Notes: a model not told the origin generated them from the sequence alone. A stretch of DNA of 64,000 nucleotides from Allopontixanthobacter sediminis (GCF_009828115.1 NZ_WTYL01000003.1:382501-446500); one strand, 5' to 3'. Numbered from the stretch's first letter, positions 41,108 through 50,894 are shown. Numbers and translations: made by a program.

Positions 41108-43324
41108 ATGATCAATCGCTATCGAACAATAACCCTTCTGGCTTCGGCCGCCACTCTACCACTTGGAGCTCAGATCGCGTTCGCACAGGATGCACGCCCC
41201 GCCGATGACCCAGTGCAAGTCTCCGGCGGTCTAGATGTGATCGTCGTTACGGCCCGCAAGCGGACGGAAAACCTGCAGGACGTTTCGGCATCAGTGAGCG
41301 CGCTATCCCAGGCTGAACTCGCTCGTCGCTTTGATTCGGACGTGCGAGACTTTGCCAGTGCTTCGCCCAACGTGATCATTGACGATACGCAGCAGGGGCC
41401 AGGCGGTGTAGCCGCCACCACAATTCGGGGCATCGGGGTCGCTGACGTGGAAAAATCTGTCGATCCAGCGGTCGGGGTTGTGCTTGACGAGATCTATCTG
41501 GGCACATCATCAGGCAATTTGGTGAAGGCGATCGACATCGACCGCGTCGAGGTGTTGCGCGGTCCGCAAGGCACCCTGTTTGGGCGCAACGCTATCGGCG
41601 GCGTCATTAATCTGGCGCGCTCGCGTCCGACCGACGAACTGACGGGCAAGTTGCGCGCAACCTATGCTAATTACGATACTGTGGAAGCTGAGGGGCTGGT
41701 TAGTTTTCCGCTCACGGAATGGGCCGCAGTGAAGTTTACGGGCGCCTATCGCCAATCCGATGGGTACATCTTCAATGAGTTCTACAACCAAGATGGACAG
41801 CGCAGCGAGTTTACCGCGCTGGGTGTCCAATTGCTGCTGAACCCCACTCCCAACCTCGAATTAAGCTTCAGCTTTGATGATCAGAACACGCGTCAGGACC
41901 CACCCCAACTGCACAATCTGGCTAAGCCATCGGATCTCTTTTGCGCGGTTTACGGGCAGTGCCGGGTCGATTTAACGACCCCGCAGTCAGGGGACCGGTA
42001 CGTGTCGGTGTCCAACGGGCCCCTCAATAAAAATGCCTTCTTCGACATGAATCTCGGCATTGCGCGCGCGACTTACGATCTCGGCAGCGATTTGGAGGTT
42101 AACTACATCTATGGTCGGATGGAAACAGACGAAGGTATTACCCAGGACTTCGATGGAACCCCGTTAACGCTATACGATACGGACCGTCCCGCGGTATATC
42201 ATCAGGATACTCATGAGCTGCGGCTATCAAAAGGCGGTAACGGGCCGCTGACCTTTGTTGTCGGCGGTTACTATTGGGACAGCGCCTACACGATAGACCT
42301 CGTAAGTTACATTGGCTTTGCGATCCCCGGTACTATTCTGGCAATTCCGCAAACAGTGCGTCAGACTACCAAGTCCTACGCGGCTTTTTTCGAGGGCGAC
42401 TATAAAATCAGTGACCGTCTGACTCTCACTCTTGGCGGACGCTATACCCACGACAAGAAGACCAGCGGGGTCAACGACTACGGCTTCGGGCCGAACGACA
42501 ACCTAGACAATCCTGAGGAAGCTGATTGGTCGAAGTTCACGCCTAGGGCCAGTCTGTCGTTTGATGTTACCGAAGACGTGATGATCTATGGTCTCTATTC
42601 GCGCGGCTATCGTTCTGGTGGCTTCACGGGCCGACCTACTACTGAAAACACCGCGAAAACGCCTTACGAGCCGGAGACCGTCGACAACTTCGAACTGGGC
42701 TTCAAGTCCGAATTTGCGGATCGCAGGGTGCGCCTAAATGCTTCGGCCTTCTTGATGAAATACAAGGATAAGCAGGAAGATGTCGATGTGCCGGCACCGA
42801 CTGGTACCGGCCGCGAAAACCGCACGATCAACGCGTCCAGCGCCGAACTAAAAGGTATCGAGATCGATCTGACTGCGCGGCCGATGGACAGCCTCACGTT
42901 TAACGCCAACCTTGGTTACCTCGATGCGAAGTACAAGGAATTTATCGCCGATACGAATAACGACGGGATTCTCGACGACAACTCGGGTCTGGCACTGCGC
43001 AGGGCTCCCGAATGGAACTGGACGCTCGGCGCAACCTACGAGATCGCTGTTGGGCCTGGTGAGTTCTGGGTCTCGGGCGACGTGCATTACATCGGCGCTC
43101 ATGAAATTTCATTCCTCAACAACCCGTCGCTGCGCAATGATGGACAATACCTGATCAACGGATCGCTGAACTACCAGATTAACAACACTCAGATCAGCGT
43201 ATTCGGCCGTAATCTCGCGAACGAGGACGGTTGGACAATTGGCTACGACGTGCAGGGTTTGTGGAGCTATGGTGCGGCGCGTCCACCCCGCACTTACGGT
43301 GTCGTCGTCACCCAGAAGTTCTAA
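41108..43324 (+). CDS. TonB-dependent receptor
   Basis: A 738-residue outer-membrane receptor from ATG 41108 (GAGAGGAAG upstream). Signal peptide ending AFAQ, TonB box region DVIVVTARKRTENLQDV, plug domain with VLRGPQGTLFGRNAIGGVINLAR and a barrel ending in VVVTQKF. It belongs to the smaller sphingomonad receptor class found next to catabolic genes for hydrophobic organics. It is the first gene of the plus-strand operon (receptor, SDR, APH-like, acyl-CoA synthetase, TetR) and likely imports the compound that the cluster degrades. Confidence 0.94.
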   Translation: MINRYRTITLLASAATLPLGAQIAFAQDARPADDPVQVSGGLDVIVVTARKRTENLQDVSASVSALSQAELARRFDSDVRDFASASPNVIIDDTQQGPGGVAATTIRGIGVADVEKSVDPAVGVVLDEIYLGTSSGNLVKAIDIDRVEVLRGPQGTLFGRNAIGGVINLARSRPTDELTGKLRATYANYDTVEAEGLVSFPLTEWAAVKFTGAYRQSDGYIFNEFYNQDGQRSEFTALGVQLLLNPTPNLELSFSFDDQNTRQDPPQLHNLAKPSDLFCAVYGQCRVDLTTPQSGDRYVSVSNGPLNKNAFFDMNLGIARATYDLGSDLEVNYIYGRMETDEGITQDFDGTPLTLYDTDRPAVYHQDTHELRLSKGGNGPLTFVVGGYYWDSAYTIDLVSYIGFAIPGTILAIPQTVRQTTKSYAAFFEGDYKISDRLTLTLGGRYTHDKKTSGVNDYGFGPNDNLDNPEEADWSKFTPRASLSFDVTEDVMIYGLYSRGYRSGGFTGRPTTENTAKTPYEPETVDNFELGFKSEFADRRVRLNASAFLMKYKDKQEDVDVPAPTGTGRENRTINASSAELKGIEIDLTARPMDSLTFNANLGYLDAKYKEFIADTNNDGILDDNSGLALRRAPEWNWTLGATYEIAVGPGEFWVSGDVHYIGAHEISFLNNPSLRNDGQYLINGSLNYQINNTQISVFGRNLANEDGWTIGYDVQGLWSYGAARPPRTYGVVVTQKF

Positions 43325-43328
43325 CGCT

Positions 43329-44048
43329 ATGGCTGAAGAAAAGAGTCAACGCTGGCTGGTAACTGGGGCATCCCGGGGTATCGGCAAGGCAATTGCCGAG
43401 GCTGCGTTGGCACGTGGATGTCGGGTCGCCATGCTTGCGCGCACAGAATCAGCTTGCGACGAGCATGGCCCTCGGGCCCTTTCTCTTCGCGGCGATGTCA
43501 CCAATCACCAATCGATGGGCGACGTCGCCGCGCAGGTAGGTAAGGCCTGGGGCGGGATTGATGTGCTCGTAAACAATGCTGGCCTGCATCGCGGTGGGTT
43601 GGTTGATCGCATCAATCTCGAAGATTTTGATGCAGTGTTGAGGACCAATTTGAGCGGTCCGCTCAATACAGTGCGAGCGCTGTTACCACACTTCGGTGAG
43701 GGCGGCGGGGCAATCGTCAATATCGGTGCGGTTGTAGGCTTCAGGGGCTTTGCGGGCGATGTCGCTTATGGTTCTAGCAAAATGGGGCTTGCGGGAATGA
43801 CGCAAGTGCTGGCGGTTGAGCTGGCTAGGCGGGCAATCCGTGTAAATCTCGTCATACCGGGCTTCGTTTCGACCGAAATGACCGCCGAGATTTCCGCCAA
43901 AGCGCGCGAACAGATGGATCAAAAGATTCCACTCGGCCGTCAGGGTACACCAGAAGAGATCGCTGAAGTCGTGTGGTGGGTAGCGCAATCGACATACATG
44001 ACCGGCTCCACCGTTGCCACCGACGGAGGGTTGATGTGCGGGCTTTGA
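43329..44048 (+). CDS. Short-chain dehydrogenase/reductase (FabG-like)
   Basis: A 239-residue SDR from ATG 43329, four bases after the receptor stop: WLVTGASRGIGKAIAEAALARGCRVAML, VLVNNAGLHRGG, AIVNIGAVVGFRGFAGDVAYGSSKMGL, where the active-site Ser position reads GAV, so only Tyr and Lys are clear. The motif IPLGRQGTPEEIAEVVWWV and GSTVATDGGLMCGL end it as in 3-oxoacyl reductases. NADP preference is suggested by the short basic loop after beta 2. The lack of a clear Ser makes activity less certain. Confidence 0.88.
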   Translation: MAEEKSQRWLVTGASRGIGKAIAEAALARGCRVAMLARTESACDEHGPRALSLRGDVTNHQSMGDVAAQVGKAWGGIDVLVNNAGLHRGGLVDRINLEDFDAVLRTNLSGPLNTVRALLPHFGEGGGAIVNIGAVVGFRGFAGDVAYGSSKMGLAGMTQVLAVELARRAIRVNLVIPGFVSTEMTAEISAKAREQMDQKIPLGRQGTPEEIAEVVWWVAQSTYMTGSTVATDGGLMCGL

Positions 44049-45067
44049 GCGACACTGCTAGTCGGTTCGCGCGTTGGGCACAGGAGCAGGCAGGCATTGA
44101 TGAGGCCGTAATTGGTCAGACCCTAACTGGCGGTAATGCCAACGTCACCAGGCTGGTTGATACTGCTCAAGGGCAAATGGTGCTGCGTCATCCGCCAGCG
44201 GATACGGTATCGGCGCTTGCCGGGGCAGGGATAGAACGCGAGTACCGATTTCTTGAAGCCCTGGGCGGCAAGGCTCCAGTGGCAAACCCTATAGCCTGGT
44301 GCGGAGATTCCGCCGTACTAGGCGTTCCATTCTCTTTGACCGGCTTCGTGCATGGAGTCTCGATCACCGAAGATCTGCCCGTCAGTTATCAAGACTCCAT
44401 CGAAACTCGTAGCTCAATTGGAGCGGCACTGATTGCTGCTTTGGCCAGCATTCATGTGATCGATCCTGAAGGACTTGGCCTTGGCGACCCAGACAAGGCG
44501 CGCAGTTTTGTGAGAAGGCAGGTCACGCGCTGGCGCGATGTGCGAAGGAAGGACCAAGTCAGGGTCTTGCCGCAGATCGACAAGATTGCTGCGTGGCTAT
44601 TGACGAACTGTCCCGATCCGCAAGCAATCCGTATCGTTCATTGCGATTATCATCTCGACAATACGCTGATGGATGAGACCGCTCTGAAGGTGAATGCTAT
44701 CCTGGACTGGGAGATGGCAACCTTGGCGGACCCCATGGTAGATCTCGGCCTCGTCACTGCGCTGTGGAACCGCGATGAAGATGGCCCCCTGGGCTTTCGT
44801 TTCGTGCAACGAATATCGAACCGTGGAGGCGTGGTTTCTGGTTCAGAATTGGCCGCGCAGTGGGCGCAGACGACTGAACTTAGCATAGCGCAACTCCAGT
44901 ATTACCAGGTCTTCGCCTTATGGCGGCTCGCCGCGATCGTCGAAGGGGCTTTTGTTCTATACCGCAAGGGGCAGGTCGATGGTGCCTATGAGCGCGGCCT
45001 GGAGCAGGACGTTCCCGCATTGCTTTCGGCAGCAGACTTACTGACCCGTACGGGGGTAACTGCCTGA
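44036..45067 (+). CDS. Phosphotransferase family protein (APH/ACAD10-like), second copy
   Basis: A 343-residue kinase-fold protein from GTG 44036, with GGAGGG upstream inside the SDR gene and 13 bp overlap: LTGGNANVTRLVDTAQGQMVLRHPP, catalytic loop IVHCDYHLDNTLMD, and NAILDWEMATLADPMVDLG. It resembles the gene at 35262 in family only, so the two may act on different hydroxy-acyl intermediates. It is coupled to the acyl-CoA synthetase gene by a TGATG overlap. Confidence 0.88.
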   Translation: MRALSDTASRFARWAQEQAGIDEAVIGQTLTGGNANVTRLVDTAQGQMVLRHPPADTVSALAGAGIEREYRFLEALGGKAPVANPIAWCGDSAVLGVPFSLTGFVHGVSITEDLPVSYQDSIETRSSIGAALIAALASIHVIDPEGLGLGDPDKARSFVRRQVTRWRDVRRKDQVRVLPQIDKIAAWLLTNCPDPQAIRIVHCDYHLDNTLMDETALKVNAILDWEMATLADPMVDLGLVTALWNRDEDGPLGFRFVQRISNRGGVVSGSELAAQWAQTTELSIAQLQYYQVFALWRLAAIVEGAFVLYRKGQVDGAYERGLEQDVPALLSAADLLTRTGVTA

Positions 45068-46692
45068 TGGAAGCAACCATGATGGATGTTCAGTTAAACA
45101 CTGGAGCAATCCTCGCTCATGGTGAGCGAATTCATGCCCGTAGCCAGATAGGGCTTTTCGACGGGGAAAATGTTGAATGGCGGAGCTACGCTGAAACAGC
45201 TCGTCGTGCGCGCAAGTTGGCTGCCGCACTGAAGGCAAGTGGTGTGAGCGCAAACACGAGGGTAGCTACGCTTAGCTGGAACGATTTCGCGCATTTCGAA
45301 GCATATCTCGCGGTACCCTCAATGGGTGCGGTCCTTCACACACTTAACCTACGCCTCCATGCCGAGCAGCTCGCCTTCATTCTCGCCGATGCAGAAGATG
45401 CGGTGCTTATCGCGGATGGAACTTTGCTGTCCCAAATCGTCGAAGTGGTAAATGGCCTCGAACATCTCAAACAGATTATCGTGACCGGATCGAGTGACGG
45501 ACTCTGTGAATTGACCAAGCCATGGTCCAATTATGAGGATTTTATTGCTGGCCAAGAACCAATTTTTGAGTTTCCCACGCAGCGCGAAGATGCCGCTGCT
45601 GCGTGCTGCTATACGTCCGGGACTACCGGCAATCCCAAGGGCGTAGTCTATTCGCATCGAACGATATATCTACATAGCCTAGCCTCGATGGCCTCCAATG
45701 CCTTTAGCCTTAGCGACCGCGACAGGATCATGCTGCTGCCGCCTATGTTTCATGCCAACGCATGGGGGCTGCCATTTTCTGGCTGGCTCGCAGGATCCGA
45801 TTTCGTGCTTCCTGGCCCGCACTTGCAGGCGCCAGCTATCCAACGGATGATTGCCGCGACTGAACCGACGTTCACAGCAACCGTTCCAACTATCTTAAAC
45901 GAACTCCTTCGCGCGGACGCCCACTCACCGATCAACATGTCTTCGTTCCGCACCATCGTATGCGGCGGATCTTCGGTGGCCGAACATCTTATAGTCGAGG
46001 TGGAAGAACGTTGGGGGGTTCCACTAATACAAGGCTGGGGGATGACTGAAACAAGCCCACTTTGTGTCCTGTCTCATCCTCCTTCCGATACGGCTGGAGC
46101 CGAGGCGCATCAACTGCAAGCCAAAAGCGGGCGCCCTGTTGCCGGGGTTCAGGTGCGGATAGTAGATCAGGAAGGTGATCGCTTACTTGAAGACGGTGTT
46201 GCGGTAGGGCGGTTGCAGCTGCGGGGCCCCTGGATCGCCCGTGGATATTACGGTGTGGGTGATGTCCTGACCGACGACGGCTGGCTAGACACAGGCGACG
46301 CTGGAACCATCGATGAGCGAGGTTATGTCCAAGTAACGGATCGACTGAAAGATCTCATCAAGTCGGGCGGCGAGTGGATTCCTTCGGCTGAACTTGAAAA
46401 TCACATAGCCAATTTGCCCGGCATCGATGACGCGGCAGTCGTCGCGGTGCCCGACAAGCGATGGGACGAGCGGCCCCTGGCAATCGTAACCTCACAGGCT
46501 GATACAGAGCCCGACTGGGCGCATTTGCGCGGGCAACTGGCGGCGCGCGTAGCTAGGTTCTGGGTGCCTGAATACTGGGCTCTGGTGACGAAGTTGCCGC
46601 TAACTGGTGTTGGCAAGGTCGACAAGCTGGCCTTGCGCGAGCAGGTAGCGTCTGGAACGATACAATATCATCGAGTAGACATTTTTTCATGA
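45067..46692 (+). CDS. Acyl-CoA synthetase (fatty-acid--CoA ligase)
   Basis: A 541-residue AMP-forming ligase. P-loop CYTSGTTGNPKGVVYSHR, motif LIQGWGMTETSPLCVLSHPP, WLDTGDAGTIDERGYVQVTDRLKDLIKSGGEWIPSAELENHI, and the C-terminal adenylation Lys in LPLTGVGKVDKLALR. Similar to medium/long-chain and isoprenoid acid ligases. It activates an acid made by the upstream oxidations to its CoA ester for beta-oxidation. ATG overlaps the preceding stop; the TetR gene overlaps its end. Confidence 0.93.
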   Translation: MEATMMDVQLNTGAILAHGERIHARSQIGLFDGENVEWRSYAETARRARKLAAALKASGVSANTRVATLSWNDFAHFEAYLAVPSMGAVLHTLNLRLHAEQLAFILADAEDAVLIADGTLLSQIVEVVNGLEHLKQIIVTGSSDGLCELTKPWSNYEDFIAGQEPIFEFPTQREDAAAACCYTSGTTGNPKGVVYSHRTIYLHSLASMASNAFSLSDRDRIMLLPPMFHANAWGLPFSGWLAGSDFVLPGPHLQAPAIQRMIAATEPTFTATVPTILNELLRADAHSPINMSSFRTIVCGGSSVAEHLIVEVEERWGVPLIQGWGMTETSPLCVLSHPPSDTAGAEAHQLQAKSGRPVAGVQVRIVDQEGDRLLEDGVAVGRLQLRGPWIARGYYGVGDVLTDDGWLDTGDAGTIDERGYVQVTDRLKDLIKSGGEWIPSAELENHIANLPGIDDAAVVAVPDKRWDERPLAIVTSQADTEPDWAHLRGQLAARVARFWVPEYWALVTKLPLTGVGKVDKLALREQVASGTIQYHRVDIFS

Positions 46693-47396
46693 AATCCTCC
46701 TCCCCCGAAAAAGCTAAGGTGACATTACGAGAGGCAACCAACGGCAAGCCGTTGGATCGCTCGAAGAAGCCCCGTAGAGCCAAGATTGGCCGGCGCACCC
46801 AAGCTGAACGCACGGCTTTATCCGACGAACGGATGTTCGACGCGGCGATGCAGATCATCATAGAGGAAGGGACGCATTCGACGACGCTGAAGGCCGTCGG
46901 GGAGCGTGCCGGCTACAGCCGCGGACTTGCCAGTAATCGCTTCGGATCGAAGCAGGCGCTGTTTGGACAGCTGGTGGTACGGTTCAATAATGAGTGGGCC
47001 GAGGAACTGGCCAGCAAAGTTGGGCAGCAAACCGGCGCGCAGGCATGCTTATCGGCCCTGCATGCCGTCGAGGGGTTTCTGCTTAACCACTCCGAATACA
47101 TGAAGGCGATGTACATTCTCTGGTTCGAATCAATCAGTACTGACAGCGAAGTCCGCAGCCATCTGACTGACTATCATCAAATATATCGCAAAGACGTCGC
47201 TTTCTGGGTTCGCGAGGGCATAGAAAAGGGAGAAATTGATAACCGCGTTGATCCAGAATGCTACGCATTTCAGTTCAACAGTTTTATCTTCGGGACGATT
47301 TACCAGTGGTTGGTGGCCCCGGAGAAGGTGGATCTCGCGATGCAGTTCAAAATGTATCGCGAATCGACCGAAAGCACATTCCGAAAGCGCGACTGA
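46689..47396 (+). CDS. TetR/AcrR-family regulator
   Basis: A 235-residue regulator with a basic N-terminal extension of about 40 residues, then the TetR HTH (RMFDAAMQIIIEEGTHSTTLKAVGERAGYSRGLASNRFGSKQALFGQLVVRF) and a helical ligand domain (ALHAVEGFLLNHSEYMKAMYILWFESI) of the kind binding acyl-CoA or hydrophobic ligands. It overlaps the ligase gene (ATGA), ending the receptor operon. The two TTGCT-N7-AGCAA dyads are its probable operators. Repression lifted by the substrate or its CoA ester is the likely mode. Confidence 0.9.
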   Translation: MKSSSPEKAKVTLREATNGKPLDRSKKPRRAKIGRRTQAERTALSDERMFDAAMQIIIEEGTHSTTLKAVGERAGYSRGLASNRFGSKQALFGQLVVRFNNEWAEELASKVGQQTGAQACLSALHAVEGFLLNHSEYMKAMYILWFESISTDSEVRSHLTDYHQIYRKDVAFWVREGIEKGEIDNRVDPECYAFQFNSFIFGTIYQWLVAPEKVDLAMQFKMYRESTESTFRKRD

Positions 47397-47471
47397 ACCG
47401 GCGCTCGGCCTATTATTAATTCTTTTTTATCAGTGATCTAACCTGCCATCTATGCACCTTTTCAGATTAAG

Positions 47472-47488
47472 TTGCTAGACGCTAGCAA
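47472..47488. promoter_or_regulatory. Second TetR-type operator
   Basis: TTGCTAG-ACG-CTAGCAA is a perfect 7-bp dyad, 65 bp before the racemase gene. TTGCT-N7-AGCAA and the total length of 17 bp equal the core of the site at 40984-41000. Confidence 0.7.
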
Positions 47489-47552
47489 ATAACGTAATCA
47501 GTCGAGATCCAGGCGGTTTTGGGTGACCTGATCGGGTAGGGGAGAGGTTTGT

Positions 47553-48728
47553 ATGAAAGTCGACCATATGCGCCCCCCGCTTCAAGGGGTGAGGGTCATA
47601 GAATTGGCTGGGATCGGTCCGGCACCATTTTGCGGCATGATGCTCGCCGATCACGGTGCGGACGTCATCCGTATTGATAGACCTGGCGGTAGCGATCCGA
47701 TGGGGCAGGATCAGCGGCGCGATATTCTGCTGCGATCGCGGCGGTCGATCACGCTTGACCTGAAGCAACCAGAATCAATCGAGATTGTCTCGAGGCTTAT
47801 CGAAACTGCCGATGGCTTGATAGAAGGCTTCAGGCCAGGCGTTGCTGAACGCCTTGGGCTCGGGCCCGACGTACTAATGAAGCGCAATCCGGCGTTGGTT
47901 TATGGCCGCATGACGGGCTGGGGCCAAGCAGGGCCGCTGTCCGACAAGGCAGGGCATGATCTCAATTACATATCGCTGAGCGGATGCCTCGCAGCGATTG
48001 GGCCTGAAGGACAGCCACCATTACCACCGCTCAACTTGATTGGCGATTATGGTGGCGGAGGAATGATGCTCGCTTTCGGGTTCGTTACGGCTTTGCTCGC
48101 GGCCCGACAGAGCGGCGAAGGACGGATCATTGACTGCAGTATGGTCGACGGCGCGGCGGCGCTGATGGCAGGCATGTGGTCGCTTAAGCATAATGGGACC
48201 TGGGAGGCGGCAAGAGGTCAGAACCTCCTAGATGGTGGGGCGCCGTTCTATGCCTGCTATGCATGTGCTGATGGCGCCTTTGTTGCAATCGCCGCGATAG
48301 AGAACAAGTTCTTCTCGCGTCTGCTGGAGGCGTTGGACTTGGGTAACGACCAGTTGTTTGCCGATCAGTACGACCAATCGAATTGGCCCGGGATGAAGTC
48401 CCGCCTTTCCGACGTATTCAGCTCTGCACCTCGTGAATTCTGGACTGAAAAATTACTAGAACGCGATTGTTGCTTCAGCGAGGTGCTGACGATGGACGAG
48501 GCTCTTGCCAATGATCACAATCGAGCGAGGGACAGTTATTTGGAGGGCGATGGCTATGTTCAGCCGCGTCCAGCGCCGCGCTTCGTAGCAACCGAGACAA
48601 TCACGCCTAAGATGTGGAAGCGAGACTCTGATCGAGAAGCGATCCTGAGAGAGGCGGGGGTCGACGCAACTGGAAAGCTCGCCAACCACTGGCCTAGCAA
48701 GCAGCAAGCCGCGGCCGGAATTGGTTGA
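47553..48728 (+). CDS. Alpha-methylacyl-CoA racemase-type CaiB/BaiF family protein
   Basis: A 391-residue family III CoA-transferase fold enzyme: GVRVIELAGIGPAPFCGMMLADHGADVIRIDRP and LVYGRMTGWGQAGPLSDKAGHDLNYISLSG. His135 (in AGHDLNY) and Asp165 (in IGDYGGGG) are spaced by 30 residues like the catalytic His126 and Asp156 of the M. tuberculosis racemase MCR, which favours racemase over CoA-transferase. It would epimerise 2-methyl-branched acyl-CoAs so that the acyl-CoA dehydrogenase can act, as in steroid side-chain and isoprenoid degradation. GGGGAGAGG precedes the ATG. Confidence 0.9.
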   Translation: MKVDHMRPPLQGVRVIELAGIGPAPFCGMMLADHGADVIRIDRPGGSDPMGQDQRRDILLRSRRSITLDLKQPESIEIVSRLIETADGLIEGFRPGVAERLGLGPDVLMKRNPALVYGRMTGWGQAGPLSDKAGHDLNYISLSGCLAAIGPEGQPPLPPLNLIGDYGGGGMMLAFGFVTALLAARQSGEGRIIDCSMVDGAAALMAGMWSLKHNGTWEAARGQNLLDGGAPFYACYACADGAFVAIAAIENKFFSRLLEALDLGNDQLFADQYDQSNWPGMKSRLSDVFSSAPREFWTEKLLERDCCFSEVLTMDEALANDHNRARDSYLEGDGYVQPRPAPRFVATETITPKMWKRDSDREAILREAGVDATGKLANHWPSKQQAAAGIG

Positions 48729-49010
48729 GTATGACTGAAAATTCTCCCCGTTTCTTTGATTCATCACCCGGCACTAAGCCGCCTATTTGATATTCTACAT
48801 GGCCGGTTTTCGCTGGTGATGGAAAATAAGAAGGCCCGTTTGCCGCCTTGCTGTCCGGCATTTGTTTAGGAGAAAGTGCGGCTGCGGTGTGCAGATTTGG
48901 TTCTAGATCAGGGCAAGCTAGTCGCCCCTGAATTGATGTTAAATTGAGACTTTTGGCTAAAAAATACGGGCACCGAAAAGGCGCCGTTAGGTGAGAGGAG
49001 AGTAGGACTG
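48729..49010. other. Short gap before the BVMO gene
   Basis: An 18-codon frame (48731-48790, MTENSPRFFDSSPGTKPPI) starts two bases after the racemase stop and could be the cut-off start of a lost gene. The rest is AT-richer and should hold the BVMO promoter. No copy of the TTGCT-N7-AGCAA site is visible here. Confidence 0.35.
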
Positions 49011-50687
49011 ATGACCAATATGAACATTAGCGCGGGCGAGGCTCCGGCAACGCAAAAGACCAAGTCGATCGATGTCGACTACGACGCGATCGGTATTGGT
49101 GCAGGCTTTGCAGGGCTGGCCTTGATCCATTACCTGCGGGATGCGGGCCTTTCCGTGCGTGTGTTTGACCAAGCATCAGATATCGGCGGCACATGGACAT
49201 GGAACCGCTATCCGGGTGCGGCCACAGACAGTGAGAGCTATTACTACTGTCTCACATTTTCTAAGGAAATATTACAAGATTGGTCTTGGTCGAAACGGTA
49301 TCCAGATCGGCAGGAAACCCAAAGCTACATGCGCTTCGTCGCCGATAAATGCGACATGTGGCCCCACATACAATTGAACACAGAGATTGTGGAGGCACAG
49401 TACCTTAACGACCAGGGGATCTGGCGTGTGACCACCGGTGCTGGCGATACCTTTACTTGTAAGTACTTCATCAGCTGCATGGGCATGATCTCGGAGCCGA
49501 TGATACCCGAGATCAAGGGTATGGATCGGTTCAAGGGCCCTATCTTCCATTCCTCGCGCTGGCCTCAAGAAGAGCTTGATTACGCTGGAAAACGTATCGG
49601 AATCATCGGTGCCGGAGCTTCGACTGTGCAAATGGTGCCCGTCCTAGCTGAGACCGCCGGCAATGTGACAGTTTTTCAGCGCACGCCGAACTACATCCTT
49701 CCCGCTATGCAAAAGCCAATGACACCGGAGTGGTCAAAGGAAATTAAAGAAAACTACGATGCTATTGTAGCGAAGTGTCGTGGTCACGCATTTGGGATGG
49801 CCTTCGACAGCCCTGCAGGCCGAAACGCCGTGGACACCCCACCAGAAGAGAGGCAGCGTATCTTCGAAGAAAACTGGACTGGCAGTTTCCGCTGGGTTTT
49901 CGAAACCTTCGATGATCTACTCGTCAACCCAGAGGCCAACCGCTTGGCTTCGGAGTTCATTATATCGAAGATGAAGGAACGGGTCGAAGATCCCGAAATC
50001 GCGGATTTACTGGCGCCGAGGTCGGAAGATTATCCGCTGTTTGCCAAGCGTCCCCCGTTGGACCACGGTTACATGGAAGCTTTCAATAGAGACAACGTGC
50101 ACTTGGTGGACATTAAGGACCGCGAGCCGCTGGTTGAAATCACGGAATCAGGCATCCGTACGACCAACAAACACTATGAATTCGACATTATTGTACTGGC
50201 AACCGGGTTCGAAGCTTATACGGGTGCGTTGGAAGCCTTCCCGATCCGCGGCAGCAGCGGCCAGACGCTCCGAGAAAAGTGGCAAAAAGTGTCTGAGTGC
50301 ATCATGGGAGTTTGCGTTGCAGATTTCCCGAACATGTTTGTTGTCACGGGCCCTCAAGCGCCTTTTGCCAACCTGCCCACTTCAATTGAGCAGAACGTGA
50401 TCTGGATCACCCGATGTATCGACAAGATGGAGCGCGAAGGTTTCGACGTATTCAAACCGCGTCGGGAAGCGGAGCAAGCTTGGACCGCACAGACTGCAGA
50501 CATTCACGGTCAGACCCTCATGGCCGAGGGGGACAAGGTCAATTCCTGGATGATGGGCGCAAATCGACAAGACAAACCTCCGCGTGTGTTGGTCTATTTT
50601 GGCGGCGCAAATGTCTACTACGACATTCTGGATCAATCAGCCGACGCGGGCTTTCCTGAACTTGAGTTTGAGAGGCTCGCAAGGTGA
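49011..50687 (+). CDS. Flavin-containing Baeyer-Villiger monooxygenase
   Basis: A 558-residue class B flavoprotein. FAD site GIGAGFAG (28-35), SDIGGTWTWNRYPGAATD, BVMO fingerprint FKGPIFHSSRWP (174-185), NADPH site IGIIGAGAS (197-205) and VLATGFEAYTG. It inserts oxygen next to a ketone, converting a cyclic ketone to a lactone or a linear one to an ester, with NADPH and O2. GAGAGGAG precedes the ATG. Its Rossmann motifs and length resemble cyclohexanone/cyclopentadecanone and steroid-type BVMOs. Sixty-eight further in-frame codons follow the TGA. It probably produces the lactone opened by the hydrolase of the opposite operon. Confidence 0.94.
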   Translation: MTNMNISAGEAPATQKTKSIDVDYDAIGIGAGFAGLALIHYLRDAGLSVRVFDQASDIGGTWTWNRYPGAATDSESYYYCLTFSKEILQDWSWSKRYPDRQETQSYMRFVADKCDMWPHIQLNTEIVEAQYLNDQGIWRVTTGAGDTFTCKYFISCMGMISEPMIPEIKGMDRFKGPIFHSSRWPQEELDYAGKRIGIIGAGASTVQMVPVLAETAGNVTVFQRTPNYILPAMQKPMTPEWSKEIKENYDAIVAKCRGHAFGMAFDSPAGRNAVDTPPEERQRIFEENWTGSFRWVFETFDDLLVNPEANRLASEFIISKMKERVEDPEIADLLAPRSEDYPLFAKRPPLDHGYMEAFNRDNVHLVDIKDREPLVEITESGIRTTNKHYEFDIIVLATGFEAYTGALEAFPIRGSSGQTLREKWQKVSECIMGVCVADFPNMFVVTGPQAPFANLPTSIEQNVIWITRCIDKMEREGFDVFKPRREAEQAWTAQTADIHGQTLMAEGDKVNSWMMGANRQDKPPRVLVYFGGANVYYDILDQSADAGFPELEFERLAR

Positions 50688-50894
50688 GTATACCAGAAGG
50701 CAGATGCGGAATTCCTTGAGAGTCATCATTGCCTTGGACGACTGGACTCTGAAGCCCTCCCTGTCCGGGCAAACGCCTTTAGCTGGAAGCCGCTGTTTAT
50801 CCTGAATCCGACGCTTGAAATCAACGAGCGTGCCCGGGCCTTTTGTGAACGCTGGAAAGAGCACAAGGTATTCCTGCATGCGTCCATCGGCTAA
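50688..50894 (+). other. Startless open frame in phase with the BVMO gene
   Basis: After the TGA at 50685-50687 the BVMO frame stays open for 68 codons to TAA 50892-50894, with no ATG, GTG or TTG. The translation contains SWKPLFILNPTLEINERAR and then AFCERWKEHKVF, which looks like real protein. It may be the tail of a decayed gene or a C-terminal extension cut off by the TGA. I do not recognise it. Confidence 0.35.
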
